DNA from: Clytia hemisphaerica
Taxonomy: Eukaryota > Cnidaria > Hydrozoa > Leptothecata > Clytiidae
Reading direction: 5' to 3'
DNA: 64,000 bases
Assembly: GCA_902728285.1 (NCBI GenBank)
Contig: CACVBU010000948.1
Coordinates: forward strand, 1,085,662-1,149,661
The notes under the pieces were generated by a model. It was not told where the DNA came from. It searched no databases and was given only the letters and a program-made list of their open reading frames with translations. The position numbers were made by a program, and so were the translations under genes. This document shows positions 10,301-23,325 of the stretch, piece by piece (position 1 is the stretch's first letter; the number at the start of each line of letters is the position of its first letter).

Positions 10301-13300
10301 ATAAAATATGAATATAAGTATTATTATTTACCTAATTTTATTATATCGAATAAACGCCCTCCTAAAATCTTAAAAATTTAATAAACGCCCCGGGCGTTTA
10401 TTCAAAGTAATACGGTATTTTCAATTCGAATTCAAAATCAAATCTATTTTCATCGCCATGCAGAGATCAACCTTAAAAATGTATTTTACCAAGCCAAACA
10501 GGGCATTGCAAATTGAATTTACACCTACTTTTAATAGCATTTCTTTCATGAAATATCCTTCCATCTCAACATAGTCCCCCATCACAGTCTGTAGTTTACG
10601 GCTCAACCCACAGTTTGATAACAAAATGTCTTTCAGTTTATCCGGATCAGCTGTGATGAATAAAAAAATTCGTTCGCTTATTCATGATATGCGCCATTGC
10701 AATGTTTTCCACGGACCCAACAGCTTATTGGTTGTAAGTGACGTAAAATCAGTCAATACGTCACTTTCAACCAATCAGCTGTTGGGTTCATGGAAGACAT
10801 TGCAATGGTGCATATCATGAATAAAAGCCGGTCTCCACTGACGCGCGCTGTTATCGCACTTTTTGGTTTCAATCCTTTTTGGTTGGAAAAAAGATTATGT
10901 AATAAAAATGTAGCGCGCTCGAAAGAAAAGTTGAGCACATTTCAACTTTTTTCAACCGTTACGTCAGATCGCGCCAATGGAATTACTTCATTTTTCTTTT
11001 GACCAATAGCGTGGAAGTATTGTTCGAAAAAGTGAGATCGGAGCGGGCACAAGTGGAGACCGGTCTTTATTCATTATATGCGCCATTGCAATATCTTCTG
11101 ACATTACATCACGGTCCCAACAGCTGATTGGTTGTAAGTGACATAAAATCAGTCAATGTGTCACTTTCAACCAATCAGCTGTTGCGTCCATCGAAGACAT
11201 TGAGATAAGTCACCACTATGGCCTATCCAAAAATAAAGACCCCCCTGGATGGATATCATAATGTTACGCTGACACGCTAACACGCTAACGCTAACACGCT
11301 GCCTGAAAGGGATTGGGATTCAAACACAGTCCATTGCGGTTCAAAAATTCGATGGAAACGCAAACACTATTGTTTTTACCTTCCGGCCTTTCATCTTCTG
11401 GAATTGATTCAAGATCACTCTGAAATAGTTAGAGAATGTAAATTGAATTCTGACAAACCTATGTAAGTAGAGTCTACGATCAGAGTCAGAGAGGAGTCGA
11501 TACATAGCTATTTAGTCATGTCGTCGAATTGCGAGTAAAGTTACATTATGTCGAATTTCTCTGTGTACACTTAATTTGAGTAGAAAATACTTTTCAGTTA
11601 ACTAAACTAGTTTCTCTGAATGAAATTTTGTGAAAGTACACTAGGGTAGTTGGTCTTTACCAACAAATTATTTTACACTCAAATCATTGCAATGAAATCA
11701 AACTGAAAGGTGCTCGATGATAAACAAACAAGATACCAGAGCCAAGTAAAATTTGAAAATAGTGTTCTTGATTACGTTTTACAAAATAGTTAGTAAAAGC
11801 ATCAACACCTAGAAAAAAAACATCTTTTTAAATACCTGTATCCGCTTTTTTAAGAAATTCTGATATAATTCAGTCCTCGCACTCAATAGCACAATTTCTC
11901 CCAGTAAAATGTCCAACTCTTTTGGATCGAACCTGAAGAACAATGAAAAGGAGAAGCAGATTACAAGAATGAATTCCAATAAACATATAGGAGACCTGCT
12001 CATAATTTTTAAATTGAGATTCAAGCAAACCCAACTTTCCAAAAAACCTGGTAAAAGCGGAAAATTCACACAATGTCGTAAAGGAATGGACGGAGTCACA
12101 CAGTCAGGTTATCATACGGTTAATTACTTTCTTACTTTCTATTCAAACATTCAATTTGCATGCTTTAATGCAATCAAAAAAGTCCTTTCATGTGTTCACA
12201 CAAATTTGCTACAATGTTTCACTATCCTCTTATACGTTTGTTATTTCGTAATAGTATAATTATCCGCCACACCTGTGACACTAAGTACGGCTCTAAAGTA
12301 GCTGCTTGAAAAATATCTTTGAAATTGGGTAATTGGTCAAGCTGTAACAATAGTTTCTAAGACATATTTCATACTTATTTATAATTTCAAGACAATACTA
12401 ATACCAAACCAATTTCTAAAAGATTACACAAAATCACAGACATCTTAATACAAATTGATGATAAGACTTACTTTTCCTTGACTTCAGTGCTTCTTTGAGA
12501 TTTGGGAACAGATTTCAAACTTCTATTGATGTCCTCTTTCTAAATACAACATAAACTAGACCAGGTCAATTTAACATTATTCATAACGAATTTAGATAAT
12601 AAACCTAAGTTCAGGTAGTCTTTCTAAAAGACAAAGCCTTAGTTCAGGTCTTTTTGGTAAAAGGAAAAGCCTTCAGTCAGTTTATCTTTGTAAAAGGAAA
12701 AGCCTTAGTTCAGTTCAGATCGTTTTTGTAAAAATCACAACTAACTAAAACAAATTCGTATAAACATACTCAACATTCTTACTTTTTGTGATATTGATGG
12801 AGAAAGAACTCTAAAAATTTGGGGAGAGGTCTTACCACTTTTTCAAACTTTCTGGAAGTCAAAAATTCTTGTATGATATGTTTAGCTTGAGAATCACATT
12901 CTGCCTAAAATAGAAGTTTTACAAAGTATCAATCAAAGGAAGATATATCTTTTTTATAAGCATATCTAGGCTCAGATATGGTAAAAATTTAAGCATGTGC
13001 TAAGCATTACATGTATTACATAACATGAGCCTACATTCCCCGATTTAAGCTGTTTTGACTGGGATTTAATGAATTTTCGGAATTTCTCTAAAGTCTTGCT
13101 TATGATATAAACATTCTTCAAGCATTTTTTAGCCTTGTCATTGTTTTGGTCTAAGCATCTCCAAATCAGTTTTTGGATTTTTGTATTCTTATAAAAAACC
13201 TGTGTATGATTTCAAGGAAGCGATCGAATAAAAAGTAACAACGAAACAGGCTGAATCATATCTAAGGTTTTGATATCGTTGATATTAAAAGTTGATTCTG

Positions 13301-16300
13301 TTTGCTTGTTATAAATTACAAGCTTTTTCACATTGAATTGATGTGGATATGGAGCAAGTTTGGTTGGAGAGAGGAATGGATAAGCGATGATCACCTATAA
13401 CATATCTAACCTGATATCAGACATGTGCCTGGGTCTACAAAAAAAGACAATAGTAACCTGTAACTCTCGAAGAACTGTCAGCATTTTCCCAGGTCCTAAA
13501 AAGACCAAAAGATTGGAAAAAATGAGTTGCCACATAAAACTAGAAAAATTTGATGAAAGCCAGTTATTTCCTGTACCGGTTACATTCTAGCCAAATAGAA
13601 TTGCTAACATAGCTCTCTTTCTTTTTATATTTTTGTCTGCTTGATAAAATACTCAAATTTAAAATTGTGTTCTGTGATTAATTTTCACCTTGACTTTTTT
13701 TTGCAAATCAAGAATCTAAAATTTTCACGTGGACAGAATTTTGCGAATCAGCCTCTTTTCTACTAGATTTCTATCATTTTCCTAGAGGTTTTTGTCATTT
13801 TTGGGATTTCAAATTTTTCGCGAGGACTAATTTCCGCAAAAAAAACGGCCAAACTTTGCAAAAAACGTGATCTAGGGTCGGGTGACGACAAACCAAGAAT
13901 TTTTTTAAGTCCAGCCCCACTTATGGGTACTTTTTTCAAAATTGAACTCAGATGAATATACCGTAGTAAGTATCGACAAGTGGTTGATGATCCTCGATCA
14001 TCCTTGCTATATTCTCGAACAGTTTTGTCAAAGTCTCTGCAAAGATGATGTTTGATTTGCGATCTATGAAGGAGAGAAGGAAAGCAACAATCTAAAAACA
14101 CATTTTCCTGATTCAAACTGTAAAAAATAAAGTAGAATTTCACATATAAACTCCCTTAAAAAGGCAGCAAAAACTACTAAATCCTGACAAAGGGAAATAG
14201 AAAATGAAAAGACACAAAAAGCTCAAATTCATGGATAAATAAAAAGTTTAACTTAAAATTTTCAAAACTTTGGAAAAACTGCCGAAAATTTGAAAAATTG
14301 GGCAGTCTGTAAAGCAATGCAAATGGAATAAAAATTTAATACTAAAATCATTTTTATTTCGCTTCTTGGAATTTCAGGGTCGGTTGGGCCTGTAAAACAA
14401 CTAATTAAATTGGTTTCGCCGTAAGAAATTAATACCTCCAGAAGGAATTTTAAGTGCTGCGTCAATTCTCAAATCAGCTGCTTCTGCTATCTAATAATGA
14501 AAAGGACAGGAAGATACCAGGTAAACTATTGTTGTAAATATGAGAGATTGAAGGTCAATCTTCTAGTGCTGCAAAGAAGGAAATTTTCGTTGGTTGGTAA
14601 TTTTGTGAGTATAGCTAGAATAATTTAAGCAGGGTGCCTGGGGTTTCTTTGTAGGGAAGCTTTTCAATTTTTAAAAACAATAAACTTTTGTTATAAAAAG
14701 AATTGAAGGATTCTCATTGTGTTTGTACCTGGCTTCGTAGATATTTTGAAAATTTACTCAGACCAACATCTTGGATACCAACCATTGGAAACAACTTCAA
14801 AAACCTAAAACACACCAAAATGTAAAATATCAAATCACAATATTATAAATAATAAATAAAAAAAATATATAACTAATTACAACGGATGAAATCATCCATA
14901 GAATAAACCAAAATGAAACTTAAGTGGATTAAATTAATAGTGGATTAATATTTTTTTTCATTTTGACAAATTTTGGCCTTTTTCGCATGGTTCCTTTGTA
15001 CTAAAAATCTTTTCATTTCAAATGCATTTTCTCACCTAGCTACTTGTCCTTCATTCCTTCTATTGATAGCTTCATCAAACTTCAGTTTAACAACATTCTG
15101 TAATTTTTCTTGTGCTTGATGCAAATAGGTGAACGAAGCATTCAAATCCGCTTCTGTAAAAAATAATTTTTATTGAAAACAATTTTTAATACCAAAGTTC
15201 ATCAAATTTGGAGACTATAAAAACACTTTTCAGAGAGTCTGTTTTGTGTTAGGGTGACTTATGTTATCCAAAGATGGATTATAATACGTAGCATAGTCAT
15301 TAGCATGGTCTAGTATTATATTGTTTTAGCTTATTGTCAAATTTCTTTAGCTGTAAATAAAAGGCAAGTTGCGATTTGCATACTTTTTGATCACATTACC
15401 ATTTTTGACTCTTGGGATTGGTTTATTTTCTAGTCACATAATCAAAAACTATATGCAAAACAAACCTACTTGTGTACGGAAACTCTAACTGTTAACAATA
15501 GAAAAAAACAAAAGCCTTCCAGACCAGGCCTTTTTATAAGAATTATGATGATAGAGTGGGTAAAATATACAACATAAACACTTTAAAAGGTGATAAGATT
15601 GTGAAAATGAAAGACAGCCGATAAAATTTAGTACAACTTAAAACAGAAATTTTTAATCCAGATGATATAGTATGGTGATTAAAATTACCTTCTGTATCGA
15701 CTGGTAGAATCTCCCTCATTGCTCTCTCATCCAAACTCAAGTATCGACTGATGTAAATTGCAGCCTGAAAAAAAAAGTCAACTTCAAAATATTATCGTGA
15801 TCATTAAGAATGATGGATCTCCTTTTACTATCAACATTATGTATGGTGTTCCTACTACAAAATTGAATCTGGTTTTCAACAGAGATACACTTTTTTTATA
15901 AGAACCAGTAAATTTTTCTGAGGCTCGGCTGTTCTTATTTTTTTGGCACTTTGAGCCTCAAGTCAAATTGTTCTTATCCTGTTCTTATTTATATATATAT
16001 ATACCCAATTTTTACTAGTTTAACTCCTAAATTGCATGAAATTGAGTAATTTCAGGATCAGCATTGTTCTTAAATTGTTCTTATTTTCAGCAATTTTGAG
16101 CCTCATTGTTCTTATAAAATTGTTCTTATATAAAAAAAAGTGGAAGCGGCGATAAAAACCTACCGTTTCATACTGCTCATCTTTAAGTGAATCTTGTACC
16201 CCATCCACACAAGACTAAAAAAAGTTTTTATCATTAGAAAATATTTTTCTGAATAAGAAAAGTAAATGAAAATATTCAGGCACTCATAGCTAACATATGC

Positions 16301-19300
16301 CAGGCCATTCCAGTCCAAATGTCTACAATTGGGTCATATTTTGCCCCAAAAAACTTTTCTCTTAAACAGTATCCTTGTTTTTTTGGATACACACTTTGAT
16401 CTTTGAGGTTCTGTAGCCATAAGGAATTTTACCTTCAAATCAAGAATATCATCTACTCGTTTTATGGCTTCTTGAACCCGTCCCTAAAAATATAATGAGG
16501 TAAAATAACAACCATATCTCAAAATCACGAGAAAGAAAGATATATATATTTCTATATATATAACATATATATAACATTTCTGTTTTTCTGTTCCATCAGA
16601 ATTATGTACAAATAGTTTAGATCTTTTGTCATCATTTGATATCACATACCTGTTTTCCATTTTATGAATATTCATCCTGAGCATGTTGTGTTGTTGTGTC
16701 CTCTTGTTGGTATTGTTTTGTCTCTTTTTGTTTATTACATTTTTTTGAATAGTTGAAGGTTCAATACTTCTAGACTATATATGTATATTCAGCTATTTTA
16801 CTTGTTACCAAAACAGACCAAAAGCTAAAATAAAATAAAGTGAAAAATACCTTTGCAATATCAAGCTCTCGGACTTTGCTGCTAACTTTCTCAGCCAAAG
16901 AACTTGTTCTTTCAATCACATCTGAAAGATGGCTAGCTTCTTTCGTCAACACTGAAAGGTTTGGCCTATTTAAAAAAGATATAAATTAAAACACACAAAA
17001 AATTGTAATGTATTTTTCAATGTTTGATTTTGTAAAACCTATAAATAACAAAATCTCTTTTTAAAATGATCAAAGATTTATTATAACAGTATAACAATGT
17101 TGATCCATTGGACAGAGAATACAAAAAATCATCAGACCTGTTCTGCCTTTCAGGAAAATTGAATTTACATCCTTTGTCTAAAACAATGACTAAAAGGTCT
17201 GATTCGACAATGGAACATCCTTATAATTTAGAAGATACATTTTGATCTTCCATAATATGCAAAAGAAAACTTACAAAAGCTTTTGTATAGATTGTATCTT
17301 GCAGTCGATTTCATGATGATTTTCCAATATTGTATCTAATTCTTCATCAAGCAAACACTACAAAGAAAATGTAATTGCAAAGATTTTCACATCTCCAAGA
17401 ACATAAACAGATTTTTTAAAGGCCATTAAATGATATTTCAGTTGATGGTATGATTATTTGAACCTTGACTATTTTCTATCGTTTCATATCACTTTTTTTT
17501 CATCACTTTGTGCATCAAAATCATCTTTGTTTTGATAAATTTTGAAATATTCATCCAGTTGACTTGAAATTCTGTAAGTGTGCACCAAATATGAATCAGT
17601 ATGAATTGACATCTTTGATAAAAATGTTGGCATCATTGGTGACGTCATCATTGACATCATCTATATTTTGATTTGTACAGAAATTTGGTCAACAAAATGG
17701 TCAGTCTCATTAAATCAAAACATTACAACCACGGCATTTCCCTGATAAAAATTTTAATTACGTGACCATGCAAAATTTTAGACCAATGAAATCGTTTCTT
17801 TTGCCCAGATTAAAGTTGTGTCTACACAAACATACAGGAAAAGTTAGTAAAAGAGAGTAAAAAACTGGGGTTCAAATTAAAATATTTTCCTTCTTGCGAA
17901 AAATACCAAAGACTTTAAAACGCCATTTATTTAAGAAAAGACTTTTATAATACAAATACATCATGAAATGTAACCATCACTTCCGATAAACCATATTTGT
18001 TTTGGTTCTTTAAAAGGTTCAAGGTTTGTTTACTTTTTATTTCAAATCATTTCTTAGACTGAATCAGCTACAACAATAGCTGGTTGAAATTTAAATCAAA
18101 GTTGAAAGTTGAAGATTTTTGTTTTTATCAGCGTCCATTTTGAATTTTTGATTTACGCGATTTGGCTTACACGTAGCACTTGTGGAATGTGCCCAACCTT
18201 TGCAATGGCGGACATGATTCGAGACAATTATATTTTCAAAGGTAAAACTTTGTTTTGAAAAATTTTGGCTGATAAGGCCGAGGGATGGAGGGGATCTAAA
18301 GCTTATCTGCCAATTGACTATTCCAAAAAAAATTGTACTAACTCTTTTCGCCAACCCTTCCTGGAGATCTTGAATGACAAATTTTCCCCAAAAAGGGGCT
18401 GGACAACAACTGTAGTATGATGATGTCATTTTGTGAGGAAATTGAATAGCCCAATGCAATAGAAAATTCAAAAGTTTTTCGTTGAGGACCCCTCATTTCA
18501 AGATTGATTGCTGTATTCAACAAAATATGTAGAAAAATCTTGACAGATCATTTTGTCAGCTGAATGGATGTGATGTATTTCCTTTGTTTTGCGTGTCTGG
18601 TGTTCGTAAAGTGTGATGTGTTGATAGGGTTGTATACCTTAAATTGATAATTTGTTCTTACAGAGTAAACAAGGGATTACATACAATATCACCATTTTAA
18701 TTTATAAAAAGCTATTAAAACAGTGGCATTTAGTAAAGCTATGACTAGTTGTAGTCTTTAGAGAAGTCAATGACATTCCTTAAGCTATTTTTTTTCAAAT
18801 TAAGGCTGTATTCCTCCAGCTCTTTTAGAACGCTGAAAAACGCTCACGGCTCAAAATTTCATAATATAAACTCCTTTTGGTTTATTAGCTGTATATACAG
18901 CTCATTTATTTTTGATCAGCCAATCAGAGAGAAGAAAACTTTCGATTTTAGTGTTTGTTTTTTCTTGTGTATGAATATTTTGCGATATTGTGCTGCGCAA
19001 CACTTTTGCAATGGTTTCAATGTGCAGTCTAAGCTTAAACTCCTATATCACGATTACGGGATTTGGAGTGCGGGCTGATTTTACTTTCATTTTCAGTGGT
19101 CTCACTTTCGATTTCAAGCCAACATCTTAGCAACGGGTTGCTAGTCCATAGTTACAGGGATTTGTGCAAAAAACTAAACATAAAAAAATTCCCAAACCCC
19201 CTATTTCAATTGAACCAATAAAAATTGAAACTTGTCATGTTTCACTCTTTTGCACCAATTATTCAAAATCAAAATATTGAAGATTTACAGTTCTTCTTTT

Positions 19301-22300
19301 TTTCAATTATTTCTTACGGCTGATTCCTGGGTAAAATATTCAATCGTGTTTGATTGCGCCATCGCATTGATCTCGCCTTCCCACCCGTCATTATTGAATA
19401 TTTGTCTATTTGCACCAACATTAAGTTTGTTCATACCCCATTGATATTGTATATCAATACAAAAGAAAAAAGATGCAATGAAGTTGCCACATTTTAAAGG
19501 AAAAGGCAGCGTGCTTGCCAATGAAAAAAAGAGTTTCTTATCAAAGCTAATTCAAAACTGTACTTTTAAAATTGCGAGTTTGTGTGCGAAGGTGAAAGCA
19601 AGTGAAATTGCATGCTTTCAGCAGTGGAGTTTGTGGACGAAATCAGAAAGAAATTGGCTGAAAAGATTTTTGTCTCAATACTTGTTTTTTAATCAGTATA
19701 TAGTTGGACCCTCCCAGCCCCTTATCTGCCCAATAAAAATACTGATAAAAAATTTGAAAGTTTTTTGTAGAGGATCTGTTGCTACTGTAGTTTATTTTTA
19801 ATGGGCAGTTCTAGAAAAAAAACCATTAGCCCCCCCCCCTCTGTGGAAGACAGGGGTTTTTGGATTTCTTTTTCACTTGGAAATCCTGAGAAATTTTTCC
19901 TCATTATACCATGAAGTCGGGTACAACACTGTACAACACCACCGTACAGAATCCCACTGTACACGGAATTGTCACCGTACGATTGTCCGGTGGATACACG
20001 CATGCTCACAAGGGTGTCGTGGTCAGTTGGAGTTTCCTTTATTTCAGTTTACCATTTTTTTTGGGCACGATACAAAATAGGTCTCTTTAGATGAAATACC
20101 AACCTCTCGCCCGTGTATCCTCAGGCTTTATTTTTTTACTGATGGGGGGAGATACTTTAGGCAAAACAGGTGACGGGTATGTACCGTGAGAGGTCCTAAA
20201 GCCGACACCACTGCCTAAATCCGATGGGGTCTTTCAAAGATACGAACTAAAATAAAAACAAACCTTTCACTGTGACGCAACGAAGATACCAAAGTGTCAA
20301 CTAAACTGAGATAATTGATACACTGAACCAAATAACAATAATTGCTTCTTATAACAAAACATATTTTTTTATTGCAATATGCACAACGTCATAAATGACA
20401 ACAGTAGTAACAGCATCATAAAAAGTAAAGAGATGTTTTAATTTTCCAAAGCACACGAAAATATAAAAGAGGTCTGTGTACGAGCGTGCTCAATTTGAAA
20501 CGTTACGTAATCAAGCCTGGTTTTTATTACTTTACACTGGCACTTGGTTTGATTGCGGGCCTTCCGTAAATAAACATCTGGACTTATGGGTGGTAAAGAG
20601 GACGTTGATAGTTGCCGCCTCATTGATTCAATGTTTGTTATTCAAATTAAGTGCTACCGCATCCGCCCTTTTTTCAACTTCGCGCCATTTTTGCAATTTC
20701 AGTCAGGACCTCATTTCACTTTATCGATATTAAGCAAACGGCAGTGTGCGCTAAATAATCTTTGTTTCGCTTTCGATTTCAAGCAAAGGTCTTAGCAACA
20801 GGGGGCGCGTACATAGAAACGGGGCTCGGGGTAGAAAAATCTAAACATAGAATTCAAAAAAAATACCGATCATCGTATAGAGCACTAAAAAATACCCCCT
20901 TTCTATGTTTAGTTTGTTCTACCTTGGATTATAACTGAAAATATCTTCAAAAAAACCTTTGTCCGCTATCAGCCGCGCGGTAATCTTTGCCCGCTTCAAT
21001 TCTTAGATAATGAATAAGAGAGGTGCGCTTAGCTAAGCCGTGCTCGCGGGTGATAAATTTATGTTTACTTATCTTGTATATTTTAGTGGTATTTATCCAA
21101 TGAAAAGGATGTTGACAAAATATGCACGGGGCTGACAAAATATGCACGGCATTGATTATGACATCATTAAATATGTCAATGTTGATTCAACGCCCGTTAA
21201 AGAAAATAATTCGTAGATAGTTCCTTTTATCTTGAAATTTAGAAATACGAACAAAAAAAGATCAAATTTAATATTTGTTTCCTATCTAGATTATATTAGC
21301 GTTAGAATACGGTAAATTTTCACGAAAAATATTTCGCGATGGCGGTACGCCCAATCGCACCCACGGGAAAGTTCCAATTTTTAATTATCGGGAAATCGGG
21401 GAAACCGGTTCACCACGTGGATAAAAAACGTACGGAATGAAACCTGACAGAAGGATTTATTCAGATAAAGCTATATGAGGTTCATTACTTGTGGATTTTA
21501 AAACCTACATAAGCAAAAACGAAAGTTGTTGGGAAGGAGAAAGAGTAAACGCAAGACAGAAGGTTTGGTTGTGTTGATCAGGTATGTTTTTATTCTATCC
21601 GAACTAATGTTAAAAAAGACCAAAGAGGTCCTGACTGAATTTAGTCTGTTTGTTTCTTGATGGAAACCAGCCCAAGTTGTTTCGTATTTTTCCCGCACAA
21701 GTCACTTTTATTACAAAACTGTTATCGTTTTAAATATATGAGCAACTGATCCAGAATAAAAGGTAATTATTTTTACAACTCACACTTTTTAATTACATTA
21801 ATTATTGACATCTTGACACCTAGTCCGCCCAGGTGTATACAAGAAGGCGGCCTGACATGTGTCTTGTACGGTGGGAATTCAGAAACCTGATAGACTTCCC
21901 ACCGTACAATGTACGGCAGTATTTTTTGTGTACGGTGGGACATTTACGGTGGTAAAAAAAGGTTAGGCTCCCCCACCGTCGTACACCCACCGGACTCCAC
22001 CGCGCAATGTACGGCTGTGTCCAGGGTCGTATACTTGATTAAACCAGCCAATTTTCAACAAAACATTTTTATCGTCTTGATGACAGTTACATCAATATGC
22101 CTTCTTACCTGTCTTTAAAAACATAAATAAAAGTAATCAACGGAAAAGGACGCGAAAAAAAAAGACATAAGTGTGAGAACAGAGTAATCAAACTCGTTAG
22201 AAAAAGTACCATCAGAAGTCATAAAAATTCAACCTGAATAAATGCAATCGAAATTCCAGAGAACTTCATAATTCCCCAAACAACATTACATTACTATGTC

Positions 22301-23063
22301 AAACTCCCATCACATAAATTTTACAATTACGTCAGAGTAGACTACGCTCGCCACCGAAGAGGTTTATTTGGAAAGGGTAATTATATTTTATTGTTCGCTT
22401 CTTTTTTAAAAGATTCGGGTTGGAAAAGTATGAATTTCTTTGTACATATTTTACCTACCCCAAATATTTAGGAGGCTGAGTTTTAAACGAATCGTCAAGT
22501 TGAAACGAACGATAAATGTATCAAGGTCTGTTTTATTTACCCCCTGATGACTTAACAAAAGAGACTTAACTCGATGTTACATTCCAATTATTGAAAGTTT
22601 GTGTCGGTCTTTTTATAATGAGCGAGACGTACGTTCTCTGATTACGCAATAGACCTTTTTTCAAAGAGGCCACCCTGTTGAATAATTATGTATGTAGTCC
22701 AGCAGAAAAACAATGATAAAACCATGCATGATTATTACAATATGCATGATACAGTAATTATGCATGACTCTATCATTGTTTTTATGGCTGGACTACATAA
22801 TTATTCAACAGGACGTTCTCTTTGAAAAAAGGTCTATTTTCATATTATCATTTTCGAGGCATTTTGATGTAACTGGATGATATGGAAGATCTTTTGGCAA
22901 GTGTGAGCATGTTTTCAAGAAATACTGAGGATATATGATGAAATTCATGAAATTCTTTGCTTACCTCTTGCTTTTGTAGAGTACCGTGAAGCTTCTTGAT
23001 TTGATCAAAATCAGTGATTGAATTTATATCGATATCAAATGTTGTTTCGATTTCGTCCGCCAT
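7318..23063 (-). CDS. COG4: Conserved oligomeric Golgi complex subunit 4, 3' end not seen
   Basis: COG4 is a cytosolic subunit of the COG tether, which holds retrograde vesicles at the Golgi and contacts SNARE proteins. Exons, joined in phase: 22965-23063, 17275-17357, 16851-16965, 16433-16483, 16164-16214, 15689-15764, 15036-15153, 14729-14804, 14436-14490, 13962-14063, 13458-13495, 12836-12904, 12472-12539, 11836-11932, 11380-11419, 10529-10650, 9747-9832, 9298-9354, about 9149-9182, 7895-7985, 7318-7428. Family landmarks include [21 protein letters not shown], a VDGVQ stretch, [53 protein letters not shown] and [12 protein letters not shown]. About 546 codons are visible; human COG4 has about 785. 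The start is ATG in AAAATGGCGGA, a TISU-like context. The join between 9298 and 9182 does not read cleanly. Intron 1 (5.6 kb) and others carry MITEs. Identity is secure; the C-terminal half-domain may lie left of the window. Confidence 0.9.
9453..9593. mobile_element. Fold-back MITE, copy A
   Basis: The 141-bp element starts TTCATGATATGCACCA and ends with its complement TGGTGCATATCATGAA, flanked by TA on both sides. The arms pair over most of the length, meeting around an ACGTCACTT / AAGTGACGT core. It lies in the COG4 intron between exons ending at 9747 and starting at 9354. Confidence 0.75.
10190..10236. repeat. Inverted partner of the sequence at 9205-9250
   Basis: The text TTTTCTTCGAATTAGAGAAA here recurs as its reverse complement near 9228-9250, within about 40 bp of matching sequence. 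The two may be termini of a roughly 1-kb element spanning a COG4 exon, or two solo copies of one repeat. The left partner lies exactly where the COG4 exon structure becomes unclear. Confidence 0.4.
10681..10821. mobile_element. Fold-back MITE, copy B
   Basis: A 141-bp palindrome-like element with TTCATGATATGCGCCATTGC at the left and its complement at the right, flanked by TA. The inner part carries CCAATAAGCTGTTGGG-type text inverted around a GTGACGTAAAATCAGTCAATACGTCAC core. It lies 30 bp upstream of a COG4 exon on the coding strand. Confidence 0.8.
10828..11063. mobile_element. 236-bp MITE with CCGGTCTCCACT ends
   Basis: Perfect 12-bp terminal inverted repeats CCGGTCTCCACT / AGTGGAGACCGG bound this segment. 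It is GC-richer than its surroundings and sits precisely between fold-back copies B and C. It encodes nothing I recognise. Confidence 0.6.
11070..11220. mobile_element. Fold-back MITE, copy C
   Basis: The left arm (TTCATTATATGCGCCATTGC) and the core with paired CCAATCAGCTGTTG match copies B and D; the right end is degenerate, with ATAAGTCACCACTATGG in place of the usual terminus. An ACGCTAAC simple repeat follows at about 11268-11300. Confidence 0.65.
12604..12735. repeat. Short tandem repeat, about three units
   Basis: Phrases close to AAAAGGAAAAGCCTTAGTTC and CAGGTCTTTTTGGT recur about every 45 bp within a COG4 intron. Units are imperfect. Confidence 0.55.
21864..21909. repeat. Hairpin with 14-bp TTGTACGGTGGGAA arms
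   Basis: TTGTACGGTGGGAA at 21864-21877 and its exact complement at 21896-21909 are separated by 18 bases. Further GTACGG/CCGTAC copies follow to 22015, and related text lies at 19920-19990. Confidence 0.7.
22649..22837. mobile_element. 189-bp palindromic MITE in COG4 intron 1
   Basis: The left end ATAGACCTTTTTTCAAAGAG is mirrored at the right end, and CTGTTGAATAATTATGTA is mirrored by TACATAATTATTCAACAG. The centre holds several TGCATGAT/ATCATGCA words. Nearly the whole element could fold on itself. It ends 127 bp inside the intron from COG4 exon 1. Confidence 0.75.
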
Positions 23064-23325
23064 TTTGTTTAGAACTTTTCGATTTCCACGAATTTAGTAA
23101 AAGTTTAAATTACCGAACGAAAGTAAAGCAAATGAGATTTTTGATAGTAGCCATGGATATGGCTTCATTCGAAAGCGAGGCTGACTCCCAAACAACCAGA
23201 CGCACAGAAACAAGCGAGCAAGGCCGATAAACAAAGTTGAAGTTCAAAGCCGCGAAAAGTTTCTGGTGTTGAACAGTTGAAGATTTAGTTATTTTATAGG
23301 ATTTTATATTGGTTTTTAGTTTATA
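23064..23325. promoter_or_regulatory. Probable shared promoter of COG4 and CFAP20
   Basis: Only 262 bp separate the divergent ATGs of COG4 (- strand) and CFAP20 (+ strand), so both transcription starts must lie here or further upstream within the other gene. I see no TATA box. The COG4 start lies in AAAATGGCGGA, which fits the TISU/YY1-type element of TATA-less housekeeping genes with very short leaders. An upstream open frame lies on the CFAP20 side. Confidence 0.6.
23153..23230 (+). other. Possible upstream open reading frame of CFAP20
   Basis: ATG at 23153 in the context GCCATGG opens a 25-codon frame that closes at 23230, 95 bp before the CFAP20 ATG. If the CFAP20 leader includes it, it could lower translation. 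The leader start is unknown, so this is inference. Confidence 0.3.

Larger units (their letters stand above)
17358..22964. other. COG4 intron 1, repeat-rich
   Basis: This is the 5.6-kb first intron of COG4 on the - strand. No additional exon was recognised. The ends of 18780-19190 and 20590-20860 share text around TTTCGATTTCAAGC and CTTAGCAAC, indicating two copies of one repeat. ACCGTAC-rich text occurs at 19920-19990 and 21860-22020. Several open frames of 60-126 codons here (for example - strand 18091-18471) show no family resemblance and are probably chance. Confidence 0.5.

Noticed and set aside
13763..14143. 126-codon - strand frame treated as a single coding block
   Set aside because: Only 13962-14063 belongs to COG4; the rest is intron on both sides, and the frame of the COG4 exon differs from parts of the long open frame.
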